From the NCBI GenBank assembly GCA_036571765.1, contig BROE01000007.1:8529045-8593044 (forward strand): a stretch of DNA of 64,000 nt, read 5' to 3'. Origin of the DNA: Plecoglossus altivelis. Its lineage: Eukaryota; Chordata; Actinopteri; Osmeriformes; Plecoglossidae. The notes under the pieces are model-generated. The model did not search any database. It was not told where the DNA came from and saw only the letters and a program-made list of their open reading frames with translations. Shown in pieces: positions 36,664 through 48,825 of the stretch. How positions within the stretch are numbered: the stretch's first letter is position 1; every line of letters starts with the position of its first letter. Position numbers and translations under genes: made by a program.

Positions 36664-37068
36664 TGTGGAAACAAAATGCACGTTATTATGCCTACAAATT
36701 TTATATATATTTTTGTTTTTTCTCCATGTTGTTGTGCTACAGACACATCTGGGGTTATATGACATGTTGTGCTACAGCCTCATCTCACGTTATATGCCAA
36801 AAGGCTTTGTCCCGCGCTGTCTGGTTTGGCAGACACGTTCGTTGTTCTGATACCAACACTGAACTTTGAACCACCATACCCAGCAAGCACCGCGCCATAG
36901 GGTCAGAAGTGTGTCATGTGTCCAGCAAGTCTGCTGTCTGGTAGCCTAATCTCAATCCAGATATCGTATCCATTTCAGTGTAAAACACTTTCACAGAGAG
37001 TTATGTGAACCGTAAATGGTGAAACGCGCTGTCGATAAAGCGTCCACGTTCCTTTCGGTTGTTTGTTT

Positions 37069-37152
37069 ATGTGTATGAACGGTGCCAACGTGATCGCGAC
37101 TCCTCCCGTGCTGGATTGTTGTGGAGGGTTAAATAACGTGGATTACAGCAAG
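37069..37152 (+). CDS. pemt: pemt coding exon 1 (long-isoform N-terminus)
   Basis: The frame from ATG 37069 (or the second in-frame ATG at 37075) gives MNGANVIATPPVLD and then CCGGLNNVDYSK, ending at donor GTACCT. CCGGL.N(I/V)D(F/Y) matches the human long-isoform leader, and it joins exon 2 (VDLSVM) in phase 0, paralleling human RQADFCVM. An in-frame TAA lies upstream at 37036-37038. Neither ATG has a strong Kozak context (T at -3). The leader is too short to be found by length alone. Confidence 0.82.
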
Positions 37153-40100
37153 GTACCTACACTACAGAGCAAAACAGTGGAGTTCATGGGTGGTGTTTGA
37201 CAGGAACGCTGATCACGTGGCAATATAGTTTCAAAATGTGCATAGCCTATCACTTAGAATCTAAAGAGGTGTAACGTGTTTATAAAGAAAGACATGTCAT
37301 CGCAGATACCTGTGCTGTACGGCAATGCACTCTAGCGATTAAATATGTCGATCATAATCCCACATTATAATCTTTAGTCGCAAACTAGATTACGAGGGCT
37401 ATTTTAGCAAAACAGTGCATCAACACTAAACAATGTGTAACATGCATAATAGTCTCCATGATGCAGACTGATCAATTTTGTAGTCTGTAAATACAATTGT
37501 ACATTTTAACCAGTTATCTACTTAAATAGACTTTAATAGTCAATATATTGATGTGCTGCTTGGTCTTGTTTTGAAAATGTATTGACAGCCACCCATAGCC
37601 ATACCGTTTCTATCGCAGTCACATTGCAGCACACTTCCATTGTTAATCATAATTTACTAATACATAATATTAAAACTATGGCATTATTGAAACTACTTGC
37701 CTTCAAACCCCAAAATCAAAGAGCATTGTGTTGCTTTGAATGTGCCTGTGGTCAGTTGTGACGATCTGTATCAGTGGTGTGATTAGTTCCATGGTCCATG
37801 TGTTTAGACAGCAACTTTCTAGTACGGCTGGGTGAATAGTATGAAAGTCAGGAACTGAACAATTTAACTGTCACGTAATATAAACAATGTATGCAGACGG
37901 CAGAAAAAAGTGAAGCGGATTTTTTTGGGTGAAGTGGACAGATTCAGTCATATTCAGGTAGCCGTGCCAGCGTGTGGGTGTCTGTGAAGTCGTATTTATA
38001 GCGGTGCTTAAAGAGGAAATGATTGCGCTTTGTGGGATCACTTGTTATTTAGTTTGTTGGATTTCAACAAAGGTGTTTTTAGCAAGTAGGCTACTGTACG
38101 ACAGTCTCTGTGCGGTAATACAAACGTTTATAGTTCCTATTTTGGTCTATCCGTGAGTAATACTTACCAAAAGAGTACTGAATGAATTAGACTACAGCCT
38201 GTTTTACACAAGAAGGAACACCAGAACTCAAAACAATGTATGAGGTCTTCACATCGTTTTTCTAACCATCTGTAATGTTAACTTGATGAATGAGTATGAA
38301 GCGTGTGTGCTGAGTTACAGGACAGGGCCGAGGTGCAAGAGTTGCTGTGAGGATGAAGCACATGGAACTGGGAGTGGTTGAGTCTTCATAAAGATCATGG
38401 TTGGCAAGACAGTCAAGTTAACTACATTGTCAACCAACCCTCTAGCCTCCTTTCCAAACGCTCCCACACAGACTTGGGCCAGGCTGTGGGTGCTGCGTTA
38501 CCAGAGTTCACCACTACACGTGGCTGCATCACTCAGGATGTGTTGGGACAGATAATACACCCCTCTCCTCCCCTCCTTTAAAGCTGCAATGGATGATCTC
38601 TGCGGTGATCCTGGACATTGAATCCATGTCCATTTATTCATGTGAATATAAAGAGATTCACCCAATGACCAAGGACTAACCAACCACTCTTTTTCTTTCC
38701 CTCTTTTGTCAACAATGACCCTGCAGGGAAGCCATCACAAGATCAGATTAAGTTTTGCAATCAGACAAAATTTGAAATTTATGAACTGTGTCATGTCCAT
38801 TCTGTGTGACAGTATAAGAGTGTATTTTAACTTTCTCCAAAACCAACTGTCCTCTGAGGTCAAATGAAGTAGAGATTTGAACCTCTCTTAAATCTCCCCT
38901 TCCTTATCTTCTATCTGCCCCATCTTGTCCCACCCTGCCCCATCTCCTGCCCCATCTCCTCTCCCCTGCCCCATCTCTTCTCCCCCTGCCCCACCTCCTC
39001 CCCCCTACCCATCTCCTCCCACCCTGCTCCATCTCCTCCCACCCTGNNNNNNNNNNNNNNNNNNNNNNNNNNNNNNNNNNNNNNNNNNNNNNNNNNNNNN
39101 NNNNNNNNNNNNNNNNNNNNNNNNNNNNNNNNNNNNNNNNNNNNNNNNNNNNNNNNNNNNNNNNNNNNNNNNNNNNNNNNNNNNNNNNNNNNNNNNNNNN
39201 NNNNNNNNNNNNNNNNNNNNNNNNNNNNNNNNNNNNNNNNNNNNNNNNNNNNNNNNNNNNNNNNNNNNNNNNNNNNNNNNNNNNNNNNNNNNNNNNNNNN
39301 NNNNNNNNNNNNNNNNNNNNNNNNNNNNNNNNNNNNNNNNNNNNNNNNNNNNNNNNNNNNNNNNNNNNNNNNNNNNNNNNNNNNNNNNNNNNNNNNNNNN
39401 NNNNNNNNNNNNNNNNNNNNNNNNNNNNNNNNNNNNNNNNNNNNNNNNNNNNNNNNNNNNNNNNNNNNNNNNNNNNNNNNNNNNNNNNNNNNNNNNNNNN
39501 NNNNNNNNNNNNNNNNNNNNNNNNNNNNNNNNNNNNNNNNNNNNNNNNNNNNNNNNNNNNNNNNNNNNNNNNNNNNNNNNNNNNNNNNNNNNNNNNNNNN
39601 NNNNNNNNNNNNNNNNNNNNNNNNNNNNNNNNCCCCCCCTCCTCCCCCTACCCCCTCTCCTCTCCCCCTGCACCATCTCCTCCCTCCCTACCCCATCTGC
39701 CCCTACCCCATCTCCTCCCTCCCTGTCCCATCTCCCTCCCTGTCCCATCTCCCTCTCTGCCCCATCTCCTCCTCCCCTCTGCCCCCTCTCTTCCCTCCCT
39801 GCCCCATCTTCTCTCTTCCAGGTGGACCTGTCAGTCATGGATAAGGTTCTGAGGCTCGTGGATGTGTCTGATCCCAGGTTCTGTGTGGCCGTCATCGCCA
39901 TCCTCTTCAACCCCTTCTTTTGGAACGTGGTGAGTGTGGCCTAATAAACCAGAAAACACATGGTTTCGATAGATTAGTCCTTCCCGATGCACTTTTTATA
40001 TGAGTAGAGCGATGAAAATACATGGTAAACTTACTTAGTACACTTACAGAAAGGTTCATGGTGGAAACTATATCCTAACTGGTGTTTATTAGTGACAAAA

Positions 40101-43100
40101 CAGCTGCCAATATACATTTCCATTATGAAACGGAAGCACTCTCACTTTCATAACTTAGGACACCAGTATGCAAAACTAGTCATAGACTAGACAGAGTGGA
40201 ACAGAAAGGACATGAGAAAAGAAAGATGATATCTGGTTGTTCCCTTAGCCTTCCGCAGAAGCGCTTTTGTTGATAAACAGACCGTGTGGACGAGGTGCAT
40301 GAGCAGGTCAAATCATAAACTGTGTTCGTGTAAAATGCTAACAATGGATCAGGGGAGCTTTTAGCTGAGAAGCAAGTGGAAAGCTGCAACTTTTTTTATC
40401 TCCCCCATTTAAACAGCTTTCTGCGTGTGTGTGTGTGTGTGTGTGTGTGTTTGTGTGTCTATGCCTGTCTATCTGTAAAACACTGGTGAAAATGTTTTCT
40501 ACAGTTTATCAACCAGGCAGCATTTGCTCTTCTGTGATCTTAAATACTTTTAAAGCCATTTCGAGAGCCATATTTGTGTGATTCAGACGGCATACACGCT
40601 CCCTCACAAAAGCCAGACTTGGTTCATCTCACTGCCCACCTCCTGGACACTTGCACATGACTCAGCATGGATACACATGAACTCGAAAGGGCCCTTTCTC
40701 TAATAGCACCGGACATTTATGGCTCCCGAGATTTACAAGGAGTGAAGAGGCAGGCGTTTGTGTGAGAGATAGGATCTCTACCCTATTATCTTGAAATAAG
40801 ATGGGGTCCGTGTATACAATCAGTTTTAATCAGTTGGGCTGTGCTGATTGACAAATTCTTAACAGTATTGACTCCTCATTTATCCACCTAGCTTTGACTG
40901 TGCCTTCCTTTCAGAAATCATTTCTATGTGGAACGAAGCCCCTCTTTATTTTGAAAAAAGACGTTTTTACATGATAACTGGCTCGGAGAGAGAGAAGGAG
41001 AGCAAGAGAAGGAGAGAGTGAGAGAAGGAGAGAGAAAGAGAAGGAGAGAGGATGACAGAGAGAGAGAAGGAGAGTGAGACAAGGAGAGAGAGATGCCACT
41101 TACCTGTATAGCCGTCATGACTAGGTGCACTCGTGACTTCGTGCAAGTGCACTCATGTGTACATCCGTGTGTGAGAGATGGAGACAGATATAGAGAAGCC
41201 ATGTTGTAATGAGGTCATTGGGGTCCCTCTTCCCACTCTACCACGGGTGGCCTGCGTGATTGTCTGATGGCCCGTAGCGCCTGGCCAACCCTCTGACGCC
41301 AACCTCTCCGCGTGCACCATATGTCACACGTATGTCCCTATCCCAACACACTCAGCAAATACAACTGAGCATACCCCCCCCCTTTCCTGGATGGACAGCT
41401 CTCACTCTTAGGCTGCCTGGCAAAATGAGGTGCTTAAACGCCACAGTCATGGCTGCTCCAGTTCCTTAGAGAGAGAGGAGTATGTTAAGGGCAGGAGAGG
41501 GCTGCCTAGCTAACTGTCATCAAGCTTACCAAAATATACCAAATCCGTCTAAAGTGGCACTGATTACAATTGTACCACCCAAAGCTGTTTAACACAGAGA
41601 CAACGATGGTGCACGCGTGTATAATAGATACGTTTCACAGTAGCGAGGGCTGTAATATACTAAGTATCTGCAGTCTTCTGTTGCAATACAGGATTCTGTA
41701 TGTAGGGGACTGTAATCCACCTGCATTCTGTGATAACATAATGGTGCTCGATGTATCGTCCTGGTATCCCTTAGGCATCTGGCTCTGTATTCGTGTATGT
41801 ATACGGTCTGTGTGTGTATGAATGTGAGCGACAGTGTGTCTATCTGAGAGAGAGAGTTGTGTGAGTGCGTGAGCGCGGTGTGAATGTAATGCGTGTGAAG
41901 CTGGCAGACACAGCCTGGGAGAGGGTAAACCTGGGTTCATGTTGTGTGCGTACATGTGCGTGTGCATGTGTGGACATGTGCATGTGTGGGAGAGAGAGAG
42001 TCGGGTGAGTGTGGGTGAGCACGGCTTGAATGTAAAGCGTGTGAAGCTGGCAGACGGCCTGGTTAGAAGGTATCCCCGGGCTCATGCTGTGAAGGTGGAG
42101 TGTGCAGCACTAGCACATTGCTGCTCCTAAAATAATGGGCTGCACAAATTGTTCCCACCAGAAACAAAGACACCAAGAGGTGTGTTCCCGAGGCAGACAC
42201 AAAGGGAGATACTGAACGTACGTCCCACTTATCACCAACTAACGTTAAGCTGTGGTTGATTATCATATGGCTGTCTACACAGCATGACTGCAAACATCAG
42301 CTACCTGAGGACAGCCTTTCAATTAGCAGGTATGACACCTGCCATGCCATGACTCGGGACAGTCATTACACTGTGATTACTGCGTTACATTACTCACGAT
42401 GTTACGTTCTCTCACTGGCGACAGGGTTAGGCTTAGGACGCTATTCTGTATACGTGTATGTGTACGTGTGTGTGTCTGGGGATAGAACCATTCAGGACAA
42501 TAGATGTGAGTGGATGAAATAAAGGCCATCTCATGCTTTCTCGATGTCTCTCTTGTGTGTTCTCACAACACCCAGAAATGAGTCCTTTCTCACTCGCTCC
42601 ATCTCTTTCTTTTCTCTGGTTTCCTCTCTGTGTTTGGGACTATATAGCTCTCCTCTGTTGAGTTTGCAGGACTAAAGTTCTCTGCTCATTTTTACAGTAT
42701 GTAATTGTAGACGTGAATTTTGTTTGTGTCTTGTAAAAGTGTGCTGTCTTGTTAAAGTGCTTGTTGTGTATTGAACATGTGTGTGTTGTGTCTTGAACAT
42801 GTGTGTTGTGTCTTGAACATGTGTGTTGTGTCTTGAACATGTGTGTTGTGTCTTAAACATGTGTGTGTTGTGTCTTGAACATGTGTGTGTTGTGTCTTGA
42901 ACATGTGTGTTGTGTCTTGAACATGTGTGTTGTGTCTTGAACATGTGTGTGTTGTGTCTTGAACATGTGTGTTGTGTCTTGAACATGTGTGTGTTGTGTC
43001 TTGAACATGTGTGTGTTGTGTCTTGAACATGTGTGTTGTGTCTTGAACATGTGTGTGTTGTGTCTTGAACATGTGTGTGTTGTGTCTTGAACATGTGTGT

Positions 43101-45283
43101 GTTGTGTCTTGAACATGTGCATTGTATCTTGAACATGAGTGTTGTGTCTTCTTTCTCTCTGTTCTGCTGTATGTTTGTCTTTCTTGGTCAAACTGGTTCT
43201 GTGGTCAGGTTGGTCTTCTGGTCTAAGCTGGTTCTGTGGTCAGGCTAGTCTTCTATCCTAGTCAGGCTTGACCTGGTCCAAGCCCATGTCCCAATCAGTG
43301 ACCTAGGGTACATAGGCGTAGATCTAGAACCATCTACAGATTGGTTTGTAGTTGCATGGTAGGCAGCATGTGACACTTACAACATTAGCAGAATCCAAAA
43401 CAGAGGAGCTGATTCTGTTTTCATGCTCACAGCTGTGATAACTATAATGATCACCGCGCAAGACAATGTGTGCGCTTACGTAAGACTCCCATTCTAATCT
43501 TCTTACATAATAACACGTTATCTGTTGGAATAGGTATTACAACAACACCTAAACAATATTGACATTTACTGATTCATTTCCCCACACGCAGTAAAGGGAA
43601 GCCCACCTGTGAGGTAGGTGTTATTGTTTTATAGTGGTTGATCTATTAGCAGCCTTAGTAACAAATTAGGGAGTCGCGCTTAACTAAATACTGTGCAGCT
43701 CCGTAACTGGCTCGTACCAACGCTATACTGCAGTATATTCATACGGAGAATCTGCTTTTCTATCCCCTCTGCTAAAAGGTTTCCAGTGAGCTTTCAAGAA
43801 GGAGGCAACAGTAAATGTAGCAATCTTCAGTATGACCCCTGCCCTTTTGAAGAAGTAGAGTGTGAGTAGAGTGTGCAGATATTTCAAGCTTATTCATTAG
43901 CCTCTGAAGGCAGTGAGGAGATGTCTAATGGGCTTGTCTGCTCCACAGTAGATGTGGGTACTCAGGAGACAGAAGCCATGGACAGAAAGTGGTACCTTGT
44001 TTTTCTTTTCCATTTTGGTCCTCTTTTATGTGTTGCCAGGGTAACACAGACATTGTTTCCTGCTTTCTGATGTGAAATAAAAATGAATATAAGGCATAAG
44101 TATGCACAGGCTGTTTGCATGGGTTTGTGCAGATGCCTCTTCTTTGCACAGGTGTGTGTGCCTGTTTGTGTGTGTGTGCCTGTTTGTGTGTGTGTGCCTG
44201 TTTTTGTGTGTGTGCCTGTTTGTCTGTGTGTGTGCCTGTTTGTGTGCGTGTGGCTGTTTGTGTGTGTGTGTGTGTGTGTGCGTGTGCGTGTGGCTGTTTG
44301 TGTGTGTGTGTGTGTGTGTGCCTGTTTGTGTGCGTGTGGCTGTTGGTGTGTGTTTGCCTGTTTGTGTGTGTGTGCCTGTTTGTGTGGCTGTCTATGTTTG
44401 TGTTTCATGGCTCACCTTCCCTCCACAGACAACTAGAGTCTTTGTATCCTATGCAGCACATGTGGACATGCACATTCTACAGCACTCTTCAGCATATTAC
44501 TGTGCTGTACACCCACATAGTCTTTAACATTACAGCCTTACGCTGTCACCCACAGCTTCAGTGTCACATAGAGACACGGAGGTGATGGAGGGAGAGATGG
44601 TCGAAGAGGAGAACGAAAGACAATTGAAAAGAGAGGCAGGAGGGGAGAAGTGTTGATCAGAATGGATCTCTCTCTCCGTTCCCTTTTTTGTTTCGTTTTT
44701 AGATTCTGCCAGGTGCTCAGAGCTTAATCAAAGTCACCTCCAGGAATCTTAAAGGGGCAGGAATATAAAGCAGGGATTGAAGACAGAAATGTCAAGCGCT
44801 AGGTTGGTCAAGGTGCCAGCCACACAGGTCATTCAGGCTGGTGTTACTCAAGCAGCCCTCCCCTCAGGTGTCCTGTTGTCTGGCTGCATCCTACTGCAGG
44901 CTCCTGATTGGCCTGCCCCCAGCTGCAGAAAAGTATGAGTCAGTGAGAGGAGATGTAGGGACAGAGAAATATGGAAGACAGGTGGGGAGACACACTGGGG
45001 CTTGAGGTTTGAAAATGATGTAGGATGGTGGAGAGGACATAGATTCCAGAATGTGGACATGAGAGAGAGATGGAGGGAGAGAGGAAAGAGATACAGTCAT
45101 AGGGGAACATGCAAGTCAGAGAGATGTAGTTAGTAGGCATAGGGGAAAAAATTAGGGTTTGCGAACACAATATCACGTAATAGAGACTGACAAAGAAAAC
45201 TACCACTGGGACCATTTTTCCTAAAGAGGGAACATGAAAAGAGTATAAAGAGAGAGAGTGAGAGAGAGAGAGTGCGAGAGAGA

Positions 45284-45323
<40 letters not shown>

Positions 45324-48300
45324 ATATAATAAAAACATTAGACAGTATTGAGGGCAACTTGTCCTCTCAATTATTTGAGCTCGGTGGAAGAACATTGTTG
45401 AATCTCCTCGTCATGGGCTGCTGTCCATGTCTGAGCCATTGCTCCAAGGCAGGGCTCACATTCTGGAGGAGTCTCTCTGTGTGTTCTGTTCTTTATAACG
45501 GTAATTGTCTTAACTCAGTTGCTAACATGCCAGAGTTCTGTGCGGTTCAAACTCAACTCCTGATGCTGGTGGAGACTATAATTAACGTCTTTGTTTATGT
45601 AGTGCAGTGATGTGTGTGTGTGGATGACGCACACACAGGGTGCTACATGTGGGAGCTCCCAGCTCAGTCATCTTGATCCAACTCTTAATTAGGGTCCTCT
45701 TTAGGGTGATTATTAGCCCACTGCAATCTGCGTCATAGAGATTGCGGGGCTTGGAATGAGATAGGAACATTCTTGGGGATAAATATGACAGGAGTGTGTG
45801 TACATGTGTGTGTGTGCATGTGTGTGTGCGCGTGTGTGTGTGTGTGAGAGAGAGAGAACATGCGTGTTTTTTTATGTATGTGTAGGGCCTTTCTTCGCGT
45901 AATTACAGAAATTGAGTTGAGTTTTCAGAGGAAATGCACTATCTTTACTTAACAATTGTCATGATAATTGCTCAATTATCATGACAATAATCACACCAGT
46001 TTGATTATCCAGAGAACTCATCTGCTGTGTTGACCGACATCTGTGACGCTGAAAACGAACGGTACTGTGACCACTTGTTTTGTTATGCATAACATCTCCT
46101 CAGATCCTTCTGTCTGACCTACATCTCTGTGCCAGTGTTGCCCCTCTCTGTGACGTTGACTAGGCTGAAACCCATTTGGATGCATACATAACCCACTCCT
46201 GCCTCTCCAAGAGAAGGGAGGGGCTTAGGCCAGGAGCGGACCACACCGGTCATATATGTGATTCAGCCATCAATATTCAGTTCAAACATCCAGGGGGTTT
46301 CTTCAATTCTTTTTGGGGATTTTGTAATGGTCAGCTTGGTTTAGGTTTTACATTTGTTGTGATGTGTATCACTTGTTGAGAGTTTGCTGTGCTGCTAATA
46401 GACTTCTGCCCTTCACACTACTCTAACCAGGTACTTGTTTTGGCACTGGTAGGAACACCCATAGGCATTAACAGCTTCAATAAGGACAGGACCTAGACAG
46501 GTGTAAGAATATTGTGAGGGGCATTAAAGCTAACCATATCCCTGGGTGAAGGAGATCGTGTGCTAATACATTCTGGGTACTTATAATATCTGCCTGAATC
46601 AAACTGCTGTCAGTCGTTTTTGAAATCTCTTGTCATGGTTACAGATGAATCCATCAAATTGTTGGACCTGCTGGCGGGATGTGTTGTCATGGTTACAGAT
46701 GGAATGATTGTTGTCCTCCAAATTCAGGCTGCCTGTTAAGCCCATGCCATGATTAGCACGTCTACGCAAAGTAAATCTGTGTATATGTGGTGTGTGTTTC
46801 TTGTGTGCGAGTGAGAGAGTCTGTTTTGTCCAGTGCACTATGGTTGTTGTAGTGCTTTTGGATTCAGAGGTTGTCTACTCCTCTGTCATTCTCCTCTACT
46901 CTGGAGATGAGAAATGGTGGTCCGGTCGTGGGCCCCAAACAAACTAGAGAAATCTCATTGAAGAGCAGTTTTAGCTTTCTCTACACACTGTCAATCTAAT
47001 TCTTCCTCCCTCCCTTCTTTTCTCACTTTGTCTCCCAGCAACACTACAGTTGTACCATTTATAATTAATTACCTTATTCTGCAGCTTGTGCCCAGAAGCG
47101 CTTACATGTAAGAAATGTACTATAAACCCCCTGCTCCCAGCATAGTGCTGCTGGACTACAGTAAAGGCAGATGGGTAGAGATCAGAAGTTGGGCGCGTGA
47201 TGGAGATGACGGATGTCTGGAGGCCACAGAAGGGCATGCCCAGAGCATAGGAAAGTCCTTGTTGGGAGAGGTCGTTGACCCTTTCAAAGACAAGCTCTAA
47301 CTTGACCCGATTGGGCGTGACTCTAATGGAAGTACACTGATTCGTTCCTGCGGTCTGTGACAGGCTTAGGATGTGAGAAACCCTGTGTAGATATCCAAAG
47401 ATCTTTGTCAGATGTACTGCCAAGTTCCCCGCCATGAAGGGTTAACCTCGCAGCAGCAGCCCTGCCTAAGGAAGAGTGATTAGCAGGCGTGGTGTATCAT
47501 GTGGTCAGGGCATGTACTGTTCTCCTGTCCTCCCTTTCTGCTGCTTGGGTCTGGCTTCAGGGACACAGCACTGCTGTGCATTCATCCTGGGAATAGTCAT
47601 TAGTCTGAAGCGAGGGCCCCTGCCAGGGACTAAACCCAGAGGAGCCACCAAACCGCCACTGGGTCTGATACCTACCAAGACAGTACCAGACTCTACTCTG
47701 CTCTGCCTAGATGCCAGGACTAAGAAGTTAGACCAGGAGTCTGAAGTGAACTATTATCTAAGATCTAGGTCTCCATGCACACCCACTTTGTCTCCTTGCA
47801 AAATGACAGCTTATCTACCGATAGTTGTTACAAAACCTGTTTACTTCAGTGGCTCATTTTGCAATGGAAATGTGAAATGTTGTGTCAGTTTAGATGTCCC
47901 ACCCAGATGGATGTGCATAACGGAAATGTTTGACAATCTGAATAAACGGAGAAAGTGATAGTGCCTATCAGGAGAAACATCCCTCAAAACAGGGGATGGA
48001 CAAAGGCTCATCTTGCTTTTCTCCTGAAAGCTGACCATACGGAAGCCCATCTATTCATGTTTTTTTTCCCCAGGAAAACCTTAACACGTATATAAATGTA
48101 GGGGTGTATTGAGGAGAGATTGGTACAGTATCCCTACACTCGTGGCAGTTAAGTGCCTTGACCACAAGGCTTTCAGTTTCTTTTTCTTCCCACTCCTCCT
48201 AGTCTTTAGAAGTCTTGTCTGCAGAGTGTAATGTGATTTATGTCTCTACCAAAGCCCTGTTATTCTGCCTGCCGTAACTCTGTCATCAGGGTCCATTTAA

Positions 48301-48788
48301 CTGCAGCTTATTAACCTAATTACATGGTGTTATATAGTAGAATGAGGGAGCGTGAATAAAAAGAAGGGTTATATATTAGACAAGAGAACACCTCTCCCAT
48401 TCTGCCGTTGTTTACAGCTCACCTTTTAAGCTCAGTGAAGAGCAGTGGATGCTGAAAATAGATTTGTATGCATGTGAATGGAGAGACTAGTCAAAGAATG
48501 AGCACTAGCAGGAAACAGACGCTGGTGCTTCTAAAGGCATCAAGGAGCGACAGCTTTCGGTCCAAACAGCACGGCTGAATGTACAACGTGTTATTCATAT
48601 AGGGGATGCAATAACAATAATTATAATACATTGACTGCTCTGTGTGTACCTCTTTTAATACGTGTTCTACTGTATGTGTGGTTCAGCCACTTATATTTGA
48701 AACGTTCAAGTCTATGTACTGTACATAACACCTGCTCTGGCTATGTCTGAGGTCTTAGGACACTATATCTAATATAATATATGTTTTG

Positions 48789-48825
<37 letters not shown>

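Larger units (their letters stand above)
22557..37068. other. Intergenic, rab26 to pemt (14.5 kb)
   Basis: It starts with the rab26 3' UTR and ends with the pemt 5' flank. In between are the 31-bp and 34-bp minisatellites, four polypurine/polypyrimidine blocks and several CA/TG repeats. No exon of a recognisable gene was found on either strand. Much of 24040-25360, 29000-31200 and 32750-37000 is unremarkable unique sequence. Confidence 0.7.
37153..39821. other. pemt intron 1
   Basis: About 1.7 kb of AT-rich unique sequence is followed by the C/T-rich array and the N gap. No exon was recognised in the unique part. Confidence 0.8.

Noticed and set aside
38925..39944. 339-codon frame across the N gap
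   Set aside because: Most of it is undetermined sequence and Pro/Ser repeat. Only the last part is real, as pemt exon 2.
46971..47435. 154-codon minus-strand frame in pemt intron 2
   Set aside because: The text is not low-complexity, but I recognise no family. A frame of this length is expected by chance several times in 64 kb on six frames. A protein search with a conserved hit would revive it.
47476..47958. 160-codon plus-strand frame in pemt intron 2
   Set aside because: It has no recognisable motif or splice context, and its length is within chance expectation.
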